Positions 1 through 6,558 are shown, counted from the first letter of the stretch. The stretch is 7,159 nt of DNA from Fusobacteriota bacterium (GCA_003973585.1 QNYN01000120.1:1-7159), one strand, 5' to 3'. The notes: generated from the sequence alone by a model not told the origin. Made by a program: numbers and translations.

Positions 1-391
1 TGTTGTTTAAAAAATATTTCCCCATATTAACTTTAACATTAAATTCATCACTAGCATCTATCTCTAAAGTTAGTAACCCTGCTAAAGTTTCGATTTTATA
101 CTTAGTTCCTTCTAAAAGGTTATTATTATATACATAGTTAGAAAAACATCTAATACCATTCCCACACATAGCACCAATACTTCCATCAGAATTAATAAAT
201 ATCATCTGACAACTATTTTCTTTTTCAACTAAAACCATCATCCCATCAGCACCTATTCCAGTATGTCTATCACATACTTTTATCGCTACTTCAGGAAATT
301 TTTCTTCTTTTATATTCTTTGCAATTAAATCTTTATAGTTAAAAATTATAAAATCATTTCCTAACCCATGATATTTTTCAAATTTTATCAT
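1..391 (-). CDS. dapF: Diaminopimelate epimerase, N-terminal part (cut by window edge)
   Basis: Diaminopimelate epimerase interconverts LL- and meso-diaminopimelate in the cytoplasm by a PLP-independent two-cysteine mechanism, supplying meso-DAP for peptidoglycan and lysine. I translated this stretch by hand: 130 codons are open from ATG at 391 to the window edge with no stop. The start matches the family (MIKFEKYHGLGNDF, residues 1-14). The DAP epimerase signature N-x-D-G-S-x(4)-C-G-N-G-x-R is present at residues 67-81, with Cys76 as the first catalytic cysteine, followed by an ETLAG motif (101-105) and VNMG (121-124). The second cysteine lies in the missing C-terminal half (the family is about 270-280 residues). 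A GGGAG ribosome binding site at 398-402 is 6 nt from the ATG. The gene begins 24 nt after the aminotransferase stop, so it is the last visible gene of the operon. The truncation is due only to the window boundary. Confidence 0.95.
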   Translation of the reverse strand, partial: MIKFEKYHGLGNDFIIFNYKDLIAKNIKEEKFPEVAIKVCDRHTGIGADGMMVLVEKENSCQMIFINSDGSIGAMCGNGIRCFSNYVYNNNLLEGTKYKIETLAGLLTLEIDASDEFNVKVNMGKYFLNN

Positions 392-415
392 TTTTTTCTC
401 CCTTATTTTAAATTA

Positions 416-1564
416 TTATAATCTATAGTTTTCAATATAATCTTCTATTTTGTCTAAAGCTACCTTTAAAACTTCCACAGGTTTGGTACAAGAAATTCTA
501 AAATATCCTTCTACCCCAAAGGCTATTCCTGGAACAATAGCTACTTGTTTACTTTCTAAAAGATCAAATGCAAAATCTAACGATGAAGGTAAATTTAAAT
601 TCTCTAATGATCCAAAAATATAAAAAGTTCCCTTTGGTTGTAAAGTAACTATTCCCATAGAATTTAATCTTTTATACACATATTCACATCTTTTTTTATA
701 TTCTGTCGTATAAGAAGATACATCTAAACACTTAGAAAGAGCTATATATCCACCATATTCAGAAACTATAGAAGGAGCAGTGATACTATATTGATGAACT
801 TTTATTAGTTGATCTCTTAGACTTTTAGAAGTCAGGATATAACCTAACCTCCATCCTGTCATAGAATGAGATTTTGAAAATCCATTAATTAATATAACTT
901 TTTCTTTAAGAAAATCATATTTTCCTACAGATACAAAATCATCTTTATCAAAAACAACTTCACTATATATTTCATCAGAAATTATATATATATCTTTATC
1001 TTTTAAAAATTCCATAATGTCATCTAGATTTTTTTTAGATAAAATAACTCCTGATGGATTATTAGGATAATTTAGAATAATAGCTTTTGTTTTAGGAGTA
1101 ATATGTTTTTTTAAAGTTTCTACTGTAAGTTGTAATTTATCAAAAGTCGTATCTATAAATATCAATTTACCACCATTAAAATCTATATTTGGTAAATATC
1201 CTGGATAAAATGGTAGGGGAATTAAAACCTCATCTCCTTCATTTAAAATAGTTCTTAAGGTTGTAGAAATAGCTTCTGTAGCTCCTGCTGTAACAATAAC
1301 TTCATCAGGATTATAATTTGATGAATATTTACTATTATAAAAATCTACTATAGCTTCTCTTAACTCTAAAATTCCTCCTAACATAGGATAACCCATCCTA
1401 TTGTTTTTCATATATAGAGTTGTTTCTTCTATTATTTTAGAAGGAATCGGTAGATCAGGTTCTCCAACTGTAAGATTTATCACATCTTTATATTTCCTAC
1501 TTTTCATAGAAATTTGCCTTATAAGAGATATCTCTATATTTTTTACCCTAGGATTTATATTCAT
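416..1564 (-). CDS. patA: PatA-like N-acetyl-LL-diaminopimelate aminotransferase (class I PLP aminotransferase)
   Basis: Fold-type I PLP aminotransferase, 382 residues from the chosen ATG. Visible landmarks are the GEPD motif (34-37), GATEA (94-98), NYPNNPSG (165-172, the PLP-contacting Asn), ISDEIYSE (195-202, Asp197 for the PLP pyridine nitrogen), the Schiff-base Lys231 in GFSKSHSMTGWR, and the carboxylate-binding Arg356 in YFRIS. From memory, the SKSHSMTGWR and KVHQY segments closely resemble Bacillus subtilis PatA. Its place directly after dapH and before dapF also points to glutamate-dependent transamination of N-acetyl-2-amino-6-oxopimelate to N-acetyl-LL-DAP. I choose ATG at 1564, which has a GGGGG ribosome binding site 5 nt upstream, over the in-frame TTG at 1576, which would overlap that site. 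The gap from dapH is 16 nt. A broader aromatic or aspartate aminotransferase activity cannot be excluded by sequence alone. Confidence 0.85.
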   Translation of the reverse strand: MNINPRVKNIEISLIRQISMKSRKYKDVINLTVGEPDLPIPSKIIEETTLYMKNNRMGYPMLGGILELREAIVDFYNSKYSSNYNPDEVIVTAGATEAISTTLRTILNEGDEVLIPLPFYPGYLPNIDFNGGKLIFIDTTFDKLQLTVETLKKHITPKTKAIILNYPNNPSGVILSKKNLDDIMEFLKDKDIYIISDEIYSEVVFDKDDFVSVGKYDFLKEKVILINGFSKSHSMTGWRLGYILTSKSLRDQLIKVHQYSITAPSIVSEYGGYIALSKCLDVSSYTTEYKKRCEYVYKRLNSMGIVTLQPKGTFYIFGSLENLNLPSSLDFAFDLLESKQVAIVPGIAFGVEGYFRISCTKPVEVLKVALDKIEDYIENYRL

Positions 1565-1569
1565 TTTGA

Positions 1570-1574
1570 CCCCC
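1570..1574 (-). promoter_or_regulatory. Ribosome binding site that fixes the aminotransferase start
   Basis: On the minus strand GGGGG is followed by TCAAA and then ATG at 1564. The 5-nt spacing fits translation from this ATG. An upstream in-frame TTG at 1576-1574 would share bases with this site and has no better Shine-Dalgarno of its own, so the longer four-residue extension (M-G-V-K) is unlikely. Confidence 0.7.
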
Positions 1575-1580
1575 AAAAAT

Positions 1581-2294
1581 TTACTTTATAACTCTTAAAT
1601 CTTCCATAATTTCAGTTTTACTAGCAGTTTTTTCATCTTTATCTTTGATTATTCTAGCAGGATTTCCAGCTACAACAACACCTGCAGGTACATTTTTTGT
1701 AACAATTGCTCCTGCTGCTACTACTGCTCCTTTTCCTACTCTAACTCCTTCTAAAATTACTGCATTAGCTCCTACTACTACATCATCTTCTATAATAACA
1801 GGATCAGCACTAGGTGGTTCAATTACACCTGCTAAGACAGCTCCTGCACCAATATGACAATTTTCTCCAACTGTAGCTCTTCCACCCATTACTACATTTA
1901 AATCAATCATAGTCCCAGCACCAATTTTTGCTCCTATATTTATAACAGCTCCCATCATAATAACAGCATTATTTCCAATTTCTACCATATCTCTAATGAC
2001 AGCTCCTGGTTCGATTCTAGCATGAATATTTTTTATATCTAACATTGGTATAGCTGAGTTTCTTCTATCATTTTCTATATGATATTCTGTGATTAAATTA
2101 GAATTATTTGTTAATATTTCATTAACTTCATCCCATTCACCAAAGATTGTTTTACTGTTTTCACTTCCAAAAACTTTACAGTTTAAAAAATCTATTCCTT
2201 CTAATTCTCCATTGATATATACCTTTACTGGAGTAGACTTTGTTGAATTTTTAATATATTGAATTATTTCATGTGCATTGTTTAATTTTGTCAT
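1581..2294 (-). CDS. dapH: 2,3,4,5-tetrahydropyridine-2,6-dicarboxylate N-acetyltransferase
   Basis: Acetyl-CoA-dependent acyltransferase that opens and acetylates tetrahydrodipicolinate to N-acetyl-2-amino-6-oxopimelate. The protein is 237 residues, close to the 236 I recall for B. subtilis DapH (YkuQ). Residues 1-80 form the DapH-type N-terminal domain, with the characteristic segments [10 protein letters not shown] (17-26), FGEW (51-54) and [13 protein letters not shown] (74-86). Residues about 90-215 are a left-handed parallel beta-helix built of hexapeptide repeats ([50 protein letters not shown]). The VIEPPSA loop (158-163) interrupts the coil as in this family. These N-terminal features separate it from the succinyl-transferring DapD of Proteobacteria. 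A GAGGAG ribosome binding site (2305-2310) lies 10 nt before the ATG. The gene follows dapB by 36 nt and precedes the aminotransferase acting on its product. Confidence 0.95.
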   Translation of the reverse strand: MTKLNNAHEIIQYIKNSTKSTPVKVYINGELEGIDFLNCKVFGSENSKTIFGEWDEVNEILTNNSNLITEYHIENDRRNSAIPMLDIKNIHARIEPGAVIRDMVEIGNNAVIMMGAVINIGAKIGAGTMIDLNVVMGGRATVGENCHIGAGAVLAGVIEPPSADPVIIEDDVVVGANAVILEGVRVGKGAVVAAGAIVTKNVPAGVVVAGNPARIIKDKDEKTASKTEIMEDLRVIK

Positions 2295-2330
2295 GATCTA
2301 TTCTCTCCTCTTTATTTATGTTTTTTTATC

Positions 2331-3068
2331 TTAACTAAAAATATCTTTCATTGTATAAAATCCAGGTTTTTGTTTAGAAAGCCAAGTTGCTCCCTTTATA
2401 GCACCATTAACAAAAATCATCTTTGAATGTGCCTCATGTTTTATCTCTATTATTTCGTCTTCACCAGCAAATATAACTGAATGTTCACCAACAATAGTTC
2501 CACCACGGACTACATGTACTCCTATTTCTTCTTTTTTTCTTGGGGCTATCCCTTCTCTACCATAAGTTAATTCCCTTTTAGAGCTAAGAGTATCATTTAT
2601 TTTTTGTAGAAGTGACTGTGCTGTTCCACTAGGAGCATCAATTTTTTTATTGTGATGTTTTTCAATTAATTCAATATCCCAATTTTCTAAAGATGAAACT
2701 AAAGTTTCTAATAACTCTGTAATCAAATTTATCCCAAGAGAAGTATTTGTGGCTTTTAAAATAGCCACTTGTTCAGTTGCTTTTTCTATATTTAATATTT
2801 GTTCTTCACTATGTCCTGTAGTAGCAATTAATGTAGGAACTTTTTTTTCTACTATCCATGGAAGAATTTTATCTACATTACTATAATGAGAAAAATCTAT
2901 CAAAACATCTGGAATAACAGTTAAATCTTCTAACTTTTCAACTATTCTAGAATCTTTTTCAAAATCAGTAGGATTAATTATTCCAACTAAGTTTAGAGTT
3001 TCACTCTCATCGATGGTCTTAGCTAAAAGCTTTCCCATTTGTCCCCATCCGTATACTGCTATATTCAA
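2331..3068 (-). CDS. dapB: 4-hydroxy-tetrahydrodipicolinate reductase, TTG start
   Basis: NAD(P)H-dependent reductase converting the DapA product hydroxy-tetrahydrodipicolinate to tetrahydrodipicolinate. The protein is 245 residues, on the short side for the family. A dinucleotide-binding glycine motif, GWGQMG, sits at 7-12, with DFS (58-60) and ATTG (82-85) lining the cofactor site. The substrate-binding signature EKHHNKKIDAPSGTA (136-150) carries the catalytic His138/His139 and Lys142, aligning with E. coli His159/His160 and Lys163. The C-terminal part has the usual RGGTIVGEHSVIFAGEDE segment (188-204). Translation is predicted from TTG at 3068: a perfect AGGAGG lies 7 nt upstream, and there is no ATG between the dapA stop and this point. 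The gap to dapA is only 14 nt, suggesting translational coupling. Confidence 0.95.
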   Translation of the reverse strand: MNIAVYGWGQMGKLLAKTIDESETLNLVGIINPTDFEKDSRIVEKLEDLTVIPDVLIDFSHYSNVDKILPWIVEKKVPTLIATTGHSEEQILNIEKATEQVAILKATNTSLGINLITELLETLVSSLENWDIELIEKHHNKKIDAPSGTAQSLLQKINDTLSSKRELTYGREGIAPRKKEEIGVHVVRGGTIVGEHSVIFAGEDEIIEIKHEAHSKMIFVNGAIKGATWLSKQKPGFYTMKDIFS

Positions 3069-3075
3069 AATATTG

Positions 3076-3081
3076 CCTCCT
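3076..3081 (-). promoter_or_regulatory. Ribosome binding site of dapB (supports a TTG start)
   Basis: AGGAGG on the minus strand starts one base after the dapA stop codon TAA (3083-3085) and is followed by CAATATT and then TTG at 3068. The 7-nt spacing and the absence of any ATG before the conserved glycine motif make TTG the most likely initiator. Confidence 0.85.
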
Positions 3082-3082
3082 T

Positions 3083-3964
3083 TTAGATTAACTTTAATTT
3101 TTCCATCTCTTCTTTTAAAACCTCTACATATTCAGGTGTCATCTCCCATAAAGGTGATCTTAACCCTCCTACTTCCATATTCATAAGGTTCATTGCTGTC
3201 TTTACTGGTATTGGATTAGTATCTAAAAATAAAGAATTAACAAGTGAATTTAAAGAAAGTTGAAGTTCTCTAGATTTAACTATATCTCCTTCTAAATAAG
3301 ACATAACAATATCATGAGTTTCATTTGGCATAACATTAGCTAATACAGATATAACTCCTACCCCTCCTAAAGATAAAACAGGTACTATAATATCATCATT
3401 ACCAGAGTAGATAGCGAAATCACTACCACATACCCTTGCTACTTCAGCTAAATAAGAGATATCACCACTAGCTTCTTTTAGCCCTACTATATTCTTATGA
3501 TTACTTAATTCTTTTACAACATCTGCTGGAATATTCATTCCTGTTCTTCCAGGAACATTATATAAAATAATAGGAATATTTACTTTATCAGCAATAGATA
3601 GATAATAATTTATTAACCCTTGTCTATTTGTTTTATTATAATAAGGAGTAACTATTAATAATCCATCTGCTCCTGCTCTTTCACATTCAAGGCTTAATTT
3701 AATTCCATGAACTGTATCATTACTTCCACTTCCTGCTATTACTGGTATCCTACCTTTAGCTATTTCAACACTTCTTCTAACTAATTCTATATGTTCTTCA
3801 TCTGGAAGAGTTGATGCTTCACCTGTAGTTCCTGCAACAATTAAAGCATCGGTATTATTTGCTATATGCCATTCTATTAATTCTTCTAATTTTGCATAAT
3901 TGATGCTCATATCTTCATTAAATGGAGTAATAAGAGCTACCCCTGATCCTTTAAATATTCCCAT
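3083..3964 (-). CDS. dapA: 4-hydroxy-tetrahydrodipicolinate synthase
   Basis: Condenses pyruvate with aspartate semialdehyde, the first step committed to DAP/lysine. It is a (beta/alpha)8 aldolase of the DHDPS/NAL superfamily, 293 residues, the normal family length. Catalytic residues are all present: Thr46/Thr47 in GTTGE, Tyr109 in TPYYN (equivalent to E. coli Tyr107), Tyr135 and Arg140 in LYNVPGRTG, and the Schiff-base Lys163 in GLKEASGD. Each is offset by two from the E. coli numbering (Thr44, Tyr133, Arg138, Lys161). Arg140 together with the pathway context argues for DHDPS rather than N-acetylneuraminate lyase. In the lysine allosteric pocket, His58, Asn82 and Tyr108 match E. coli His56, Asn80 and Tyr106, while Ser48, His53 and Glu84 correspond to Ala50, Asp55 and His86. 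An AGGGGTGA-type ribosome binding site precedes ATG at 3964; the gap from asd is 27 nt. Confidence 0.97.
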   Translation of the reverse strand: MGIFKGSGVALITPFNEDMSINYAKLEELIEWHIANNTDALIVAGTTGEASTLPDEEHIELVRRSVEIAKGRIPVIAGSGSNDTVHGIKLSLECERAGADGLLIVTPYYNKTNRQGLINYYLSIADKVNIPIILYNVPGRTGMNIPADVVKELSNHKNIVGLKEASGDISYLAEVARVCGSDFAIYSGNDDIIVPVLSLGGVGVISVLANVMPNETHDIVMSYLEGDIVKSRELQLSLNSLVNSLFLDTNPIPVKTAMNLMNMEVGGLRSPLWEMTPEYVEVLKEEMEKLKLI

Positions 3965-3991
3965 GACTTCACCCCTTTTTATTTAATAATT

Positions 3992-4978
3992 TTATCTTTC
4001 TATTAATAATTCTGCTATTTGTACTGTATTTGTAGCAGCTCCCTTTCTAATATTATCTGCTACAGTCCATAAATTTATCCCACTTTTTACACTGAAGTCT
4101 CTTCTGATTCTACCAACAAATACTTCATCAAATCCACTTGCATTTATAGGCATTGGATAGATATTGTTTTTTACATCATCTTGTAAAACAATTCCTTTTG
4201 CATTTTTAAGAGCTTCTCTTAATTCTTCTAAATCAAACTCTTTTTCAAATTCTAAATTAACAGATACAGAATGTCCATTTTCTACTGGAACTCTTACACA
4301 TGTAGAAGTCATAGGTAATTCTGGTCTATCTAAAATTTTTCTAGTTTCATTTATCATCTTTAATTCTTCCTTTGTATAACCACTTTCTGTAAATTCGTCT
4401 ATATGAGGAAGACAATTGAACGCTATTGGATAAGGATAATTCGTAGGAGCTTCTCCTTTTATACCTTCTTTTAAATCTCTTACTCCTGCCACTCCTGAAC
4501 CTGATACTGCTTGATATGTCGAATAAACAACTCTCTTTATTTTATAAAGATCATCTAATACTTTTAAAGGCCCAACTACTTGAATAGTAGAACAATTTGG
4601 ATTAGCAATAAGTTTATTTGTTTTGGCTGCTTCTGGGTTAACTTCAGGTACAACTAAAGGAATTGTAGGATCCATTCTCCAAGCACTACTATTATCTATA
4701 ACTGTTATTCCTTTTGCTACAGCTATTGGAGCCATTTTTTTACTAATCCCTCCCCCTGCAGAAAATAAAGCTATGTCTATATCTTTATCGAAAGATTCTG
4801 GTGTAAGTTCTTCTACTACATATGTTTTCCCTTTAAAATTAATTTCTTTTCCTTTTGATCTAGAAGATGCTAAAAGATAAAGATTTTCTATAGGAAACTC
4901 TCTTTCCTCTAATACTTTTAAAAAAGTTCTCCCTACCATTCCAGTAGCACCTACGATAGCAACATTATATTTTTTCAT
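3992..4978 (-). CDS. asd: Aspartate-semialdehyde dehydrogenase
   Basis: NADPH-dependent reductive dephosphorylation of aspartyl-4-phosphate to aspartate semialdehyde, the branch point for lysine/DAP and homoserine-derived amino acids. The protein is 328 residues, typical of the Gram-positive-type enzyme. It has the N-terminal nucleotide-binding motif GATGMVG (10-16), SAGGG (73-77), an active-site NPNCST (126-131) with the nucleophile Cys129, STYQAVSGSG (153-162), and RVPVENGHS (229-237) with the acid/base His236. A perfect AGGAGG (4984-4989) is 5 nt from ATG at 4978. It follows lysC by 29 nt with no hairpin visible in the gap, so both are probably on one lysine-regulated transcript. Because its product also feeds methionine and threonine, lysine control of this copy would affect those branches unless another asd exists. 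Confidence 0.97.
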   Translation of the reverse strand: MKKYNVAIVGATGMVGRTFLKVLEEREFPIENLYLLASSRSKGKEINFKGKTYVVEELTPESFDKDIDIALFSAGGGISKKMAPIAVAKGITVIDNSSAWRMDPTIPLVVPEVNPEAAKTNKLIANPNCSTIQVVGPLKVLDDLYKIKRVVYSTYQAVSGSGVAGVRDLKEGIKGEAPTNYPYPIAFNCLPHIDEFTESGYTKEELKMINETRKILDRPELPMTSTCVRVPVENGHSVSVNLEFEKEFDLEELREALKNAKGIVLQDDVKNNIYPMPINASGFDEVFVGRIRRDFSVKSGINLWTVADNIRKGAATNTVQIAELLIER

Positions 4979-5007
4979 GATTTCCTCCTGAGTATTTTTT
5001 TTATTTT

Positions 5008-6210
5008 TTATAAATTAAATTCTTTAGCTAATTTTTCTATAGCTATTTTTTTATTTTCCTTTGATATCGTACATGAAATACTAATTTCCGAAGTTGTTAT
5101 ATGATAAAAAGGTATTTTATTATTAGCTAAAGTATTAAATACCTTAGCAGCAACTCCTGAATGAGTAACCATCCCTATTCCAACTAAAGATATCATTATT
5201 AAATCATCCTTTACTTCTATTGAGATTTCTTTATTTTTTTCACTTAATTCTTCTACTGCTTTTTGTAATAATGATTTTTCTCTTTTAAAACAACTAAAAG
5301 AAAGATCTAAATTACCTAAAGGTGTTATATTTTGACTTATCATATCGATGTTTAACTCATATTTTCCTAAAGTATTAAATATCTCTGCTACTAAACTTTC
5401 TGAATATGGTAATTGTTGTATATTTACCATTAAAATATCTTCATTTAATGTAATTCCAGTAATAGGCTTATCTTCCATAATTTCACTTTGATTTAATATT
5501 AAAGTTCCATCTTGTTCCCTTAAAGTTTCTCCTACATAAATAGGAACATTATATTTTTTACCTAACTCTACAGCTCTTGTTTCCATAACTCCTGCTCCTA
5601 AATTTGCCATTTCCATCATCTCCTCATAAGATATATTTTTTATTTTTTTAGCATTTGGATATACCCTAGGATCTATACTATAAATTCCATCTACATCTGT
5701 ATATATCTCACATTTAGCTCCTAAACTAGCTGCTAATGCCACTGCACTTGTATCTGATCCACCTCTACCAAGTGTTGTTATCTCACCTTTTTCGTTTATT
5801 CCTTGAAATCCTGCTACAATAACTATTTCTCCAGAATCTAAATGAGATTTTATTATTTTTGAACCTATACTTTTAATTCTACTTTTGGTATGGTGTCCTA
5901 CAGTAACTATCCCTGCTTGATAACCTGTAAGAGATATGGCATTTTTCCCTAATTCATTTAAAGCCATAGATAACAAGGCTACTGTTTGTTGCTCTCCTGT
6001 TGCCATAAGACTATCTAATTCCCTTATATCTGGTGTTTTAGATATTTTATTAGCCATTTCTATTAATTTATTTGTAGTTTTACCCATAGCAGAAGCAACT
6101 ACAACTATTTTATTTCCTCTATCACTTAATTTTGAAATATGAGAAGCAATTTTTTTTATTTTATCTATATCAGATACTGAACTTCCTCCATATTTATGCA
6201 CTATTATCAT
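5008..6210 (-). CDS. lysC: Aspartokinase with two ACT domains
   Basis: Phosphorylates aspartate to aspartyl-4-phosphate, the first step of the pathway. The protein is 400 residues, the usual size of monofunctional lysC-type aspartokinases. The amino-acid-kinase domain spans about residues 1-240, with KYGGSS (6-11), TGEQQ (71-75), LGRGGSDTSA (147-156), TDVDGIYSIDPR (171-182) and GAGVMETRAVE (205-215). Two C-terminal ACT regulatory domains follow (about 255-325 and 335-400); SLVGIGMVTHSGVAAKVF (341-358) is typical of the second. The ACT domains imply feedback by lysine and possibly threonine; the effector cannot be read from sequence. There is no fused homoserine dehydrogenase. AGGAGG at 6216-6221 is 5 nt from ATG at 6210 and lies directly after the riboswitch terminator U-tract, so this is the first gene of the lysine-controlled operon. 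An internal Met245 (ATG at 5478) could start a separate beta subunit. Confidence 0.97.
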   Translation of the reverse strand: MIIVHKYGGSSVSDIDKIKKIASHISKLSDRGNKIVVVASAMGKTTNKLIEMANKISKTPDIRELDSLMATGEQQTVALLSMALNELGKNAISLTGYQAGIVTVGHHTKSRIKSIGSKIIKSHLDSGEIVIVAGFQGINEKGEITTLGRGGSDTSAVALAASLGAKCEIYTDVDGIYSIDPRVYPNAKKIKNISYEEMMEMANLGAGVMETRAVELGKKYNVPIYVGETLREQDGTLILNQSEIMEDKPITGITLNEDILMVNIQQLPYSESLVAEIFNTLGKYELNIDMISQNITPLGNLDLSFSCFKREKSLLQKAVEELSEKNKEISIEVKDDLIMISLVGIGMVTHSGVAAKVFNTLANNKIPFYHITTSEISISCTISKENKKIAIEKLAKEFNL

Positions 6211-6215
6211 TGTTT

Positions 6216-6221
6216 CCTCCT
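6216..6221 (-). promoter_or_regulatory. Ribosome binding site of lysC
   Basis: A perfect AGGAGG lies 5 nt before the lysC ATG on the minus strand. It abuts the U-tract of the leader terminator, so terminated transcripts end just before or at the site and cannot be translated. Confidence 0.85.
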
Positions 6222-6260
6222 AAAAAAAAAATTCTCCAGTAGTGTGTACTACTGAAGAAT
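6222..6260 (-). terminator. Lysine-leader intrinsic terminator upstream of lysC
   Basis: On the minus-strand transcript, AUUCUUCAGUAGU (6248-6260) pairs with ACUACUGGAGAAU (6231-6243) across the 4-nt loop ACAC (6244-6247). This gives a 13-bp helix with a single G-U wobble, followed by an unbroken U run (6222-6231, its first base shared with the stem end). It is a textbook factor-independent terminator between the lysine aptamer and the lysC ribosome binding site. It is expected to form when lysine is bound, stopping transcription of the operon. Confidence 0.93.
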
Positions 6261-6311
6261 AAATTTATATCTAATATAAATAAAGATAAAATAATATATA
6301 ACTTCAAATAG
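6249..6311 (-). promoter_or_regulatory. Candidate antiterminator of the lysine riboswitch
   Basis: In the transcript CUAUUUGAAG (6302-6311) can pair with CUUCAGUAG (6249-6257) through two short helices, UGAAG/CUUCA and CUA/UAG, with a small internal loop. The first segment contains the 3' strand of aptamer helix P1 and the second lies in the 5' arm of the terminator, so this pairing excludes both. A 7-bp hairpin between them (6263-6269 with 6275-6281) would shorten the loop. This is inferred by eye and has not been computed. Confidence 0.55.
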
Positions 6312-6472
6312 CACACCATTATCTAAAAACTGATAATGACAGTTATATGGATCTTATCCATATCCCCAACATAAACTTTTGCACAGTTTATATTTCGGCA
6401 AATATCCCTTTCAAAATAGATCTTAGAATGCCTTCTCCCTATTTTTACTATTTATATTTGCAACCTCTATTT
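6306..6472 (-). promoter_or_regulatory. Lysine riboswitch (L box) aptamer
   Basis: The transcript has the conserved lysine-aptamer landmarks in order: AGAGGUUGC, AGUA, GGGAGAAGGC, UGAAAGGG, GCCGAAA, UUGGGG, ACUGUCA and GGUGUGCUAU. All five helices can be drawn on plus-strand coordinates: P1 6467-6472 with 6306-6311 (6 bp); P2 6454-6461 with 6398-6405 (8 bp), extended by an inner helix 6439-6445 with 6413-6419; P3 6386-6391 with 6371-6376; P4 6356-6363 with 6345-6352; P5 6332-6338 with 6317-6323. The L box binds L-lysine at the five-way junction and lowers expression of lysine genes. Its position directly before lysC, with a terminator in between, fits a transcriptional OFF switch acting on the whole operon. 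Confidence 0.96.
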
Positions 6473-6486
6473 TTATGATTTTTTGT

Positions 6487-6516
6487 AGTATAGCACATAA
6501 AAGAAGAATGCGTCAA
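6487..6516 (-). promoter_or_regulatory. Sigma70-type promoter of the lysC operon
   Basis: On the minus strand, TTGACG (-35, 6511-6516) and TATACT (-10, 6487-6492) are 18 bp apart, and TG sits one base before the -10 (extended -10, TGC-TATACT). The predicted start site near 6480 is about 8 nt upstream of the 5' strand of riboswitch helix P1, as expected for a leader. I see no other comparable promoter upstream of lysC. Confidence 0.8.
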
Positions 6517-6545
6517 GTTATTGAAAACTTAAAATAAATATGATA

Positions 6546-6558
6546 AACTTATTAAGTT
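6546..6558. repeat. Short inverted repeat in the yebC promoter region
   Basis: AACTTA and TAAGTT form perfect 6-bp inverted arms around a single central T, directly next to the candidate yebC -10 box. Further AAGTT/AACTT half-sites occur at 6515-6519 and 6526-6530. It could be a repressor or activator site, but such palindromes arise easily in AT-rich DNA. Confidence 0.35.

Noticed and set aside
1565..1576. Upstream TTG start for the aminotransferase (four extra residues)
   Set aside because: The only good ribosome binding site (1570-1574) overlaps this extension and is spaced for the ATG at 1564.
1401..1598. Plus-strand open frame of 65 codons
   Set aside because: It lies antisense over the start of the well-supported aminotransferase gene, has no family resemblance, and is explained by the AT-rich reverse complement.
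1645..1857. Plus-strand open frame rich in Ala, Thr and Pro
   Set aside because: It is the reverse complement of the repetitive hexapeptide coil of dapH (Gly/Ala/Val codons); the composition bias has that origin.
1581..2294. Succinyl-transferring DapD
   Set aside because: The N-terminal domain and the length match the acetyl-type DapH, and the neighbour is a PatA-like aminotransferase.
2295..2330. Terminator in the dapB-dapH gap
   Set aside because: The gap has no stable inverted repeat, and its T-run on the plus strand becomes an A-run in the transcript.
3083..3964. N-acetylneuraminate lyase instead of DapA
   Set aside because: Arg140 and the surrounding LYNVPGRTG motif are typical of DHDPS, and the gene sits between asd and dapB.
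4164..4880. Two plus-strand open frames inside asd
   Set aside because: Both are antisense to the conserved asd coding sequence, with no ribosome binding site or recognisable product.
5936..6142. Plus-strand open frame inside lysC
   Set aside because: Antisense to the conserved kinase domain of lysC; no independent support.
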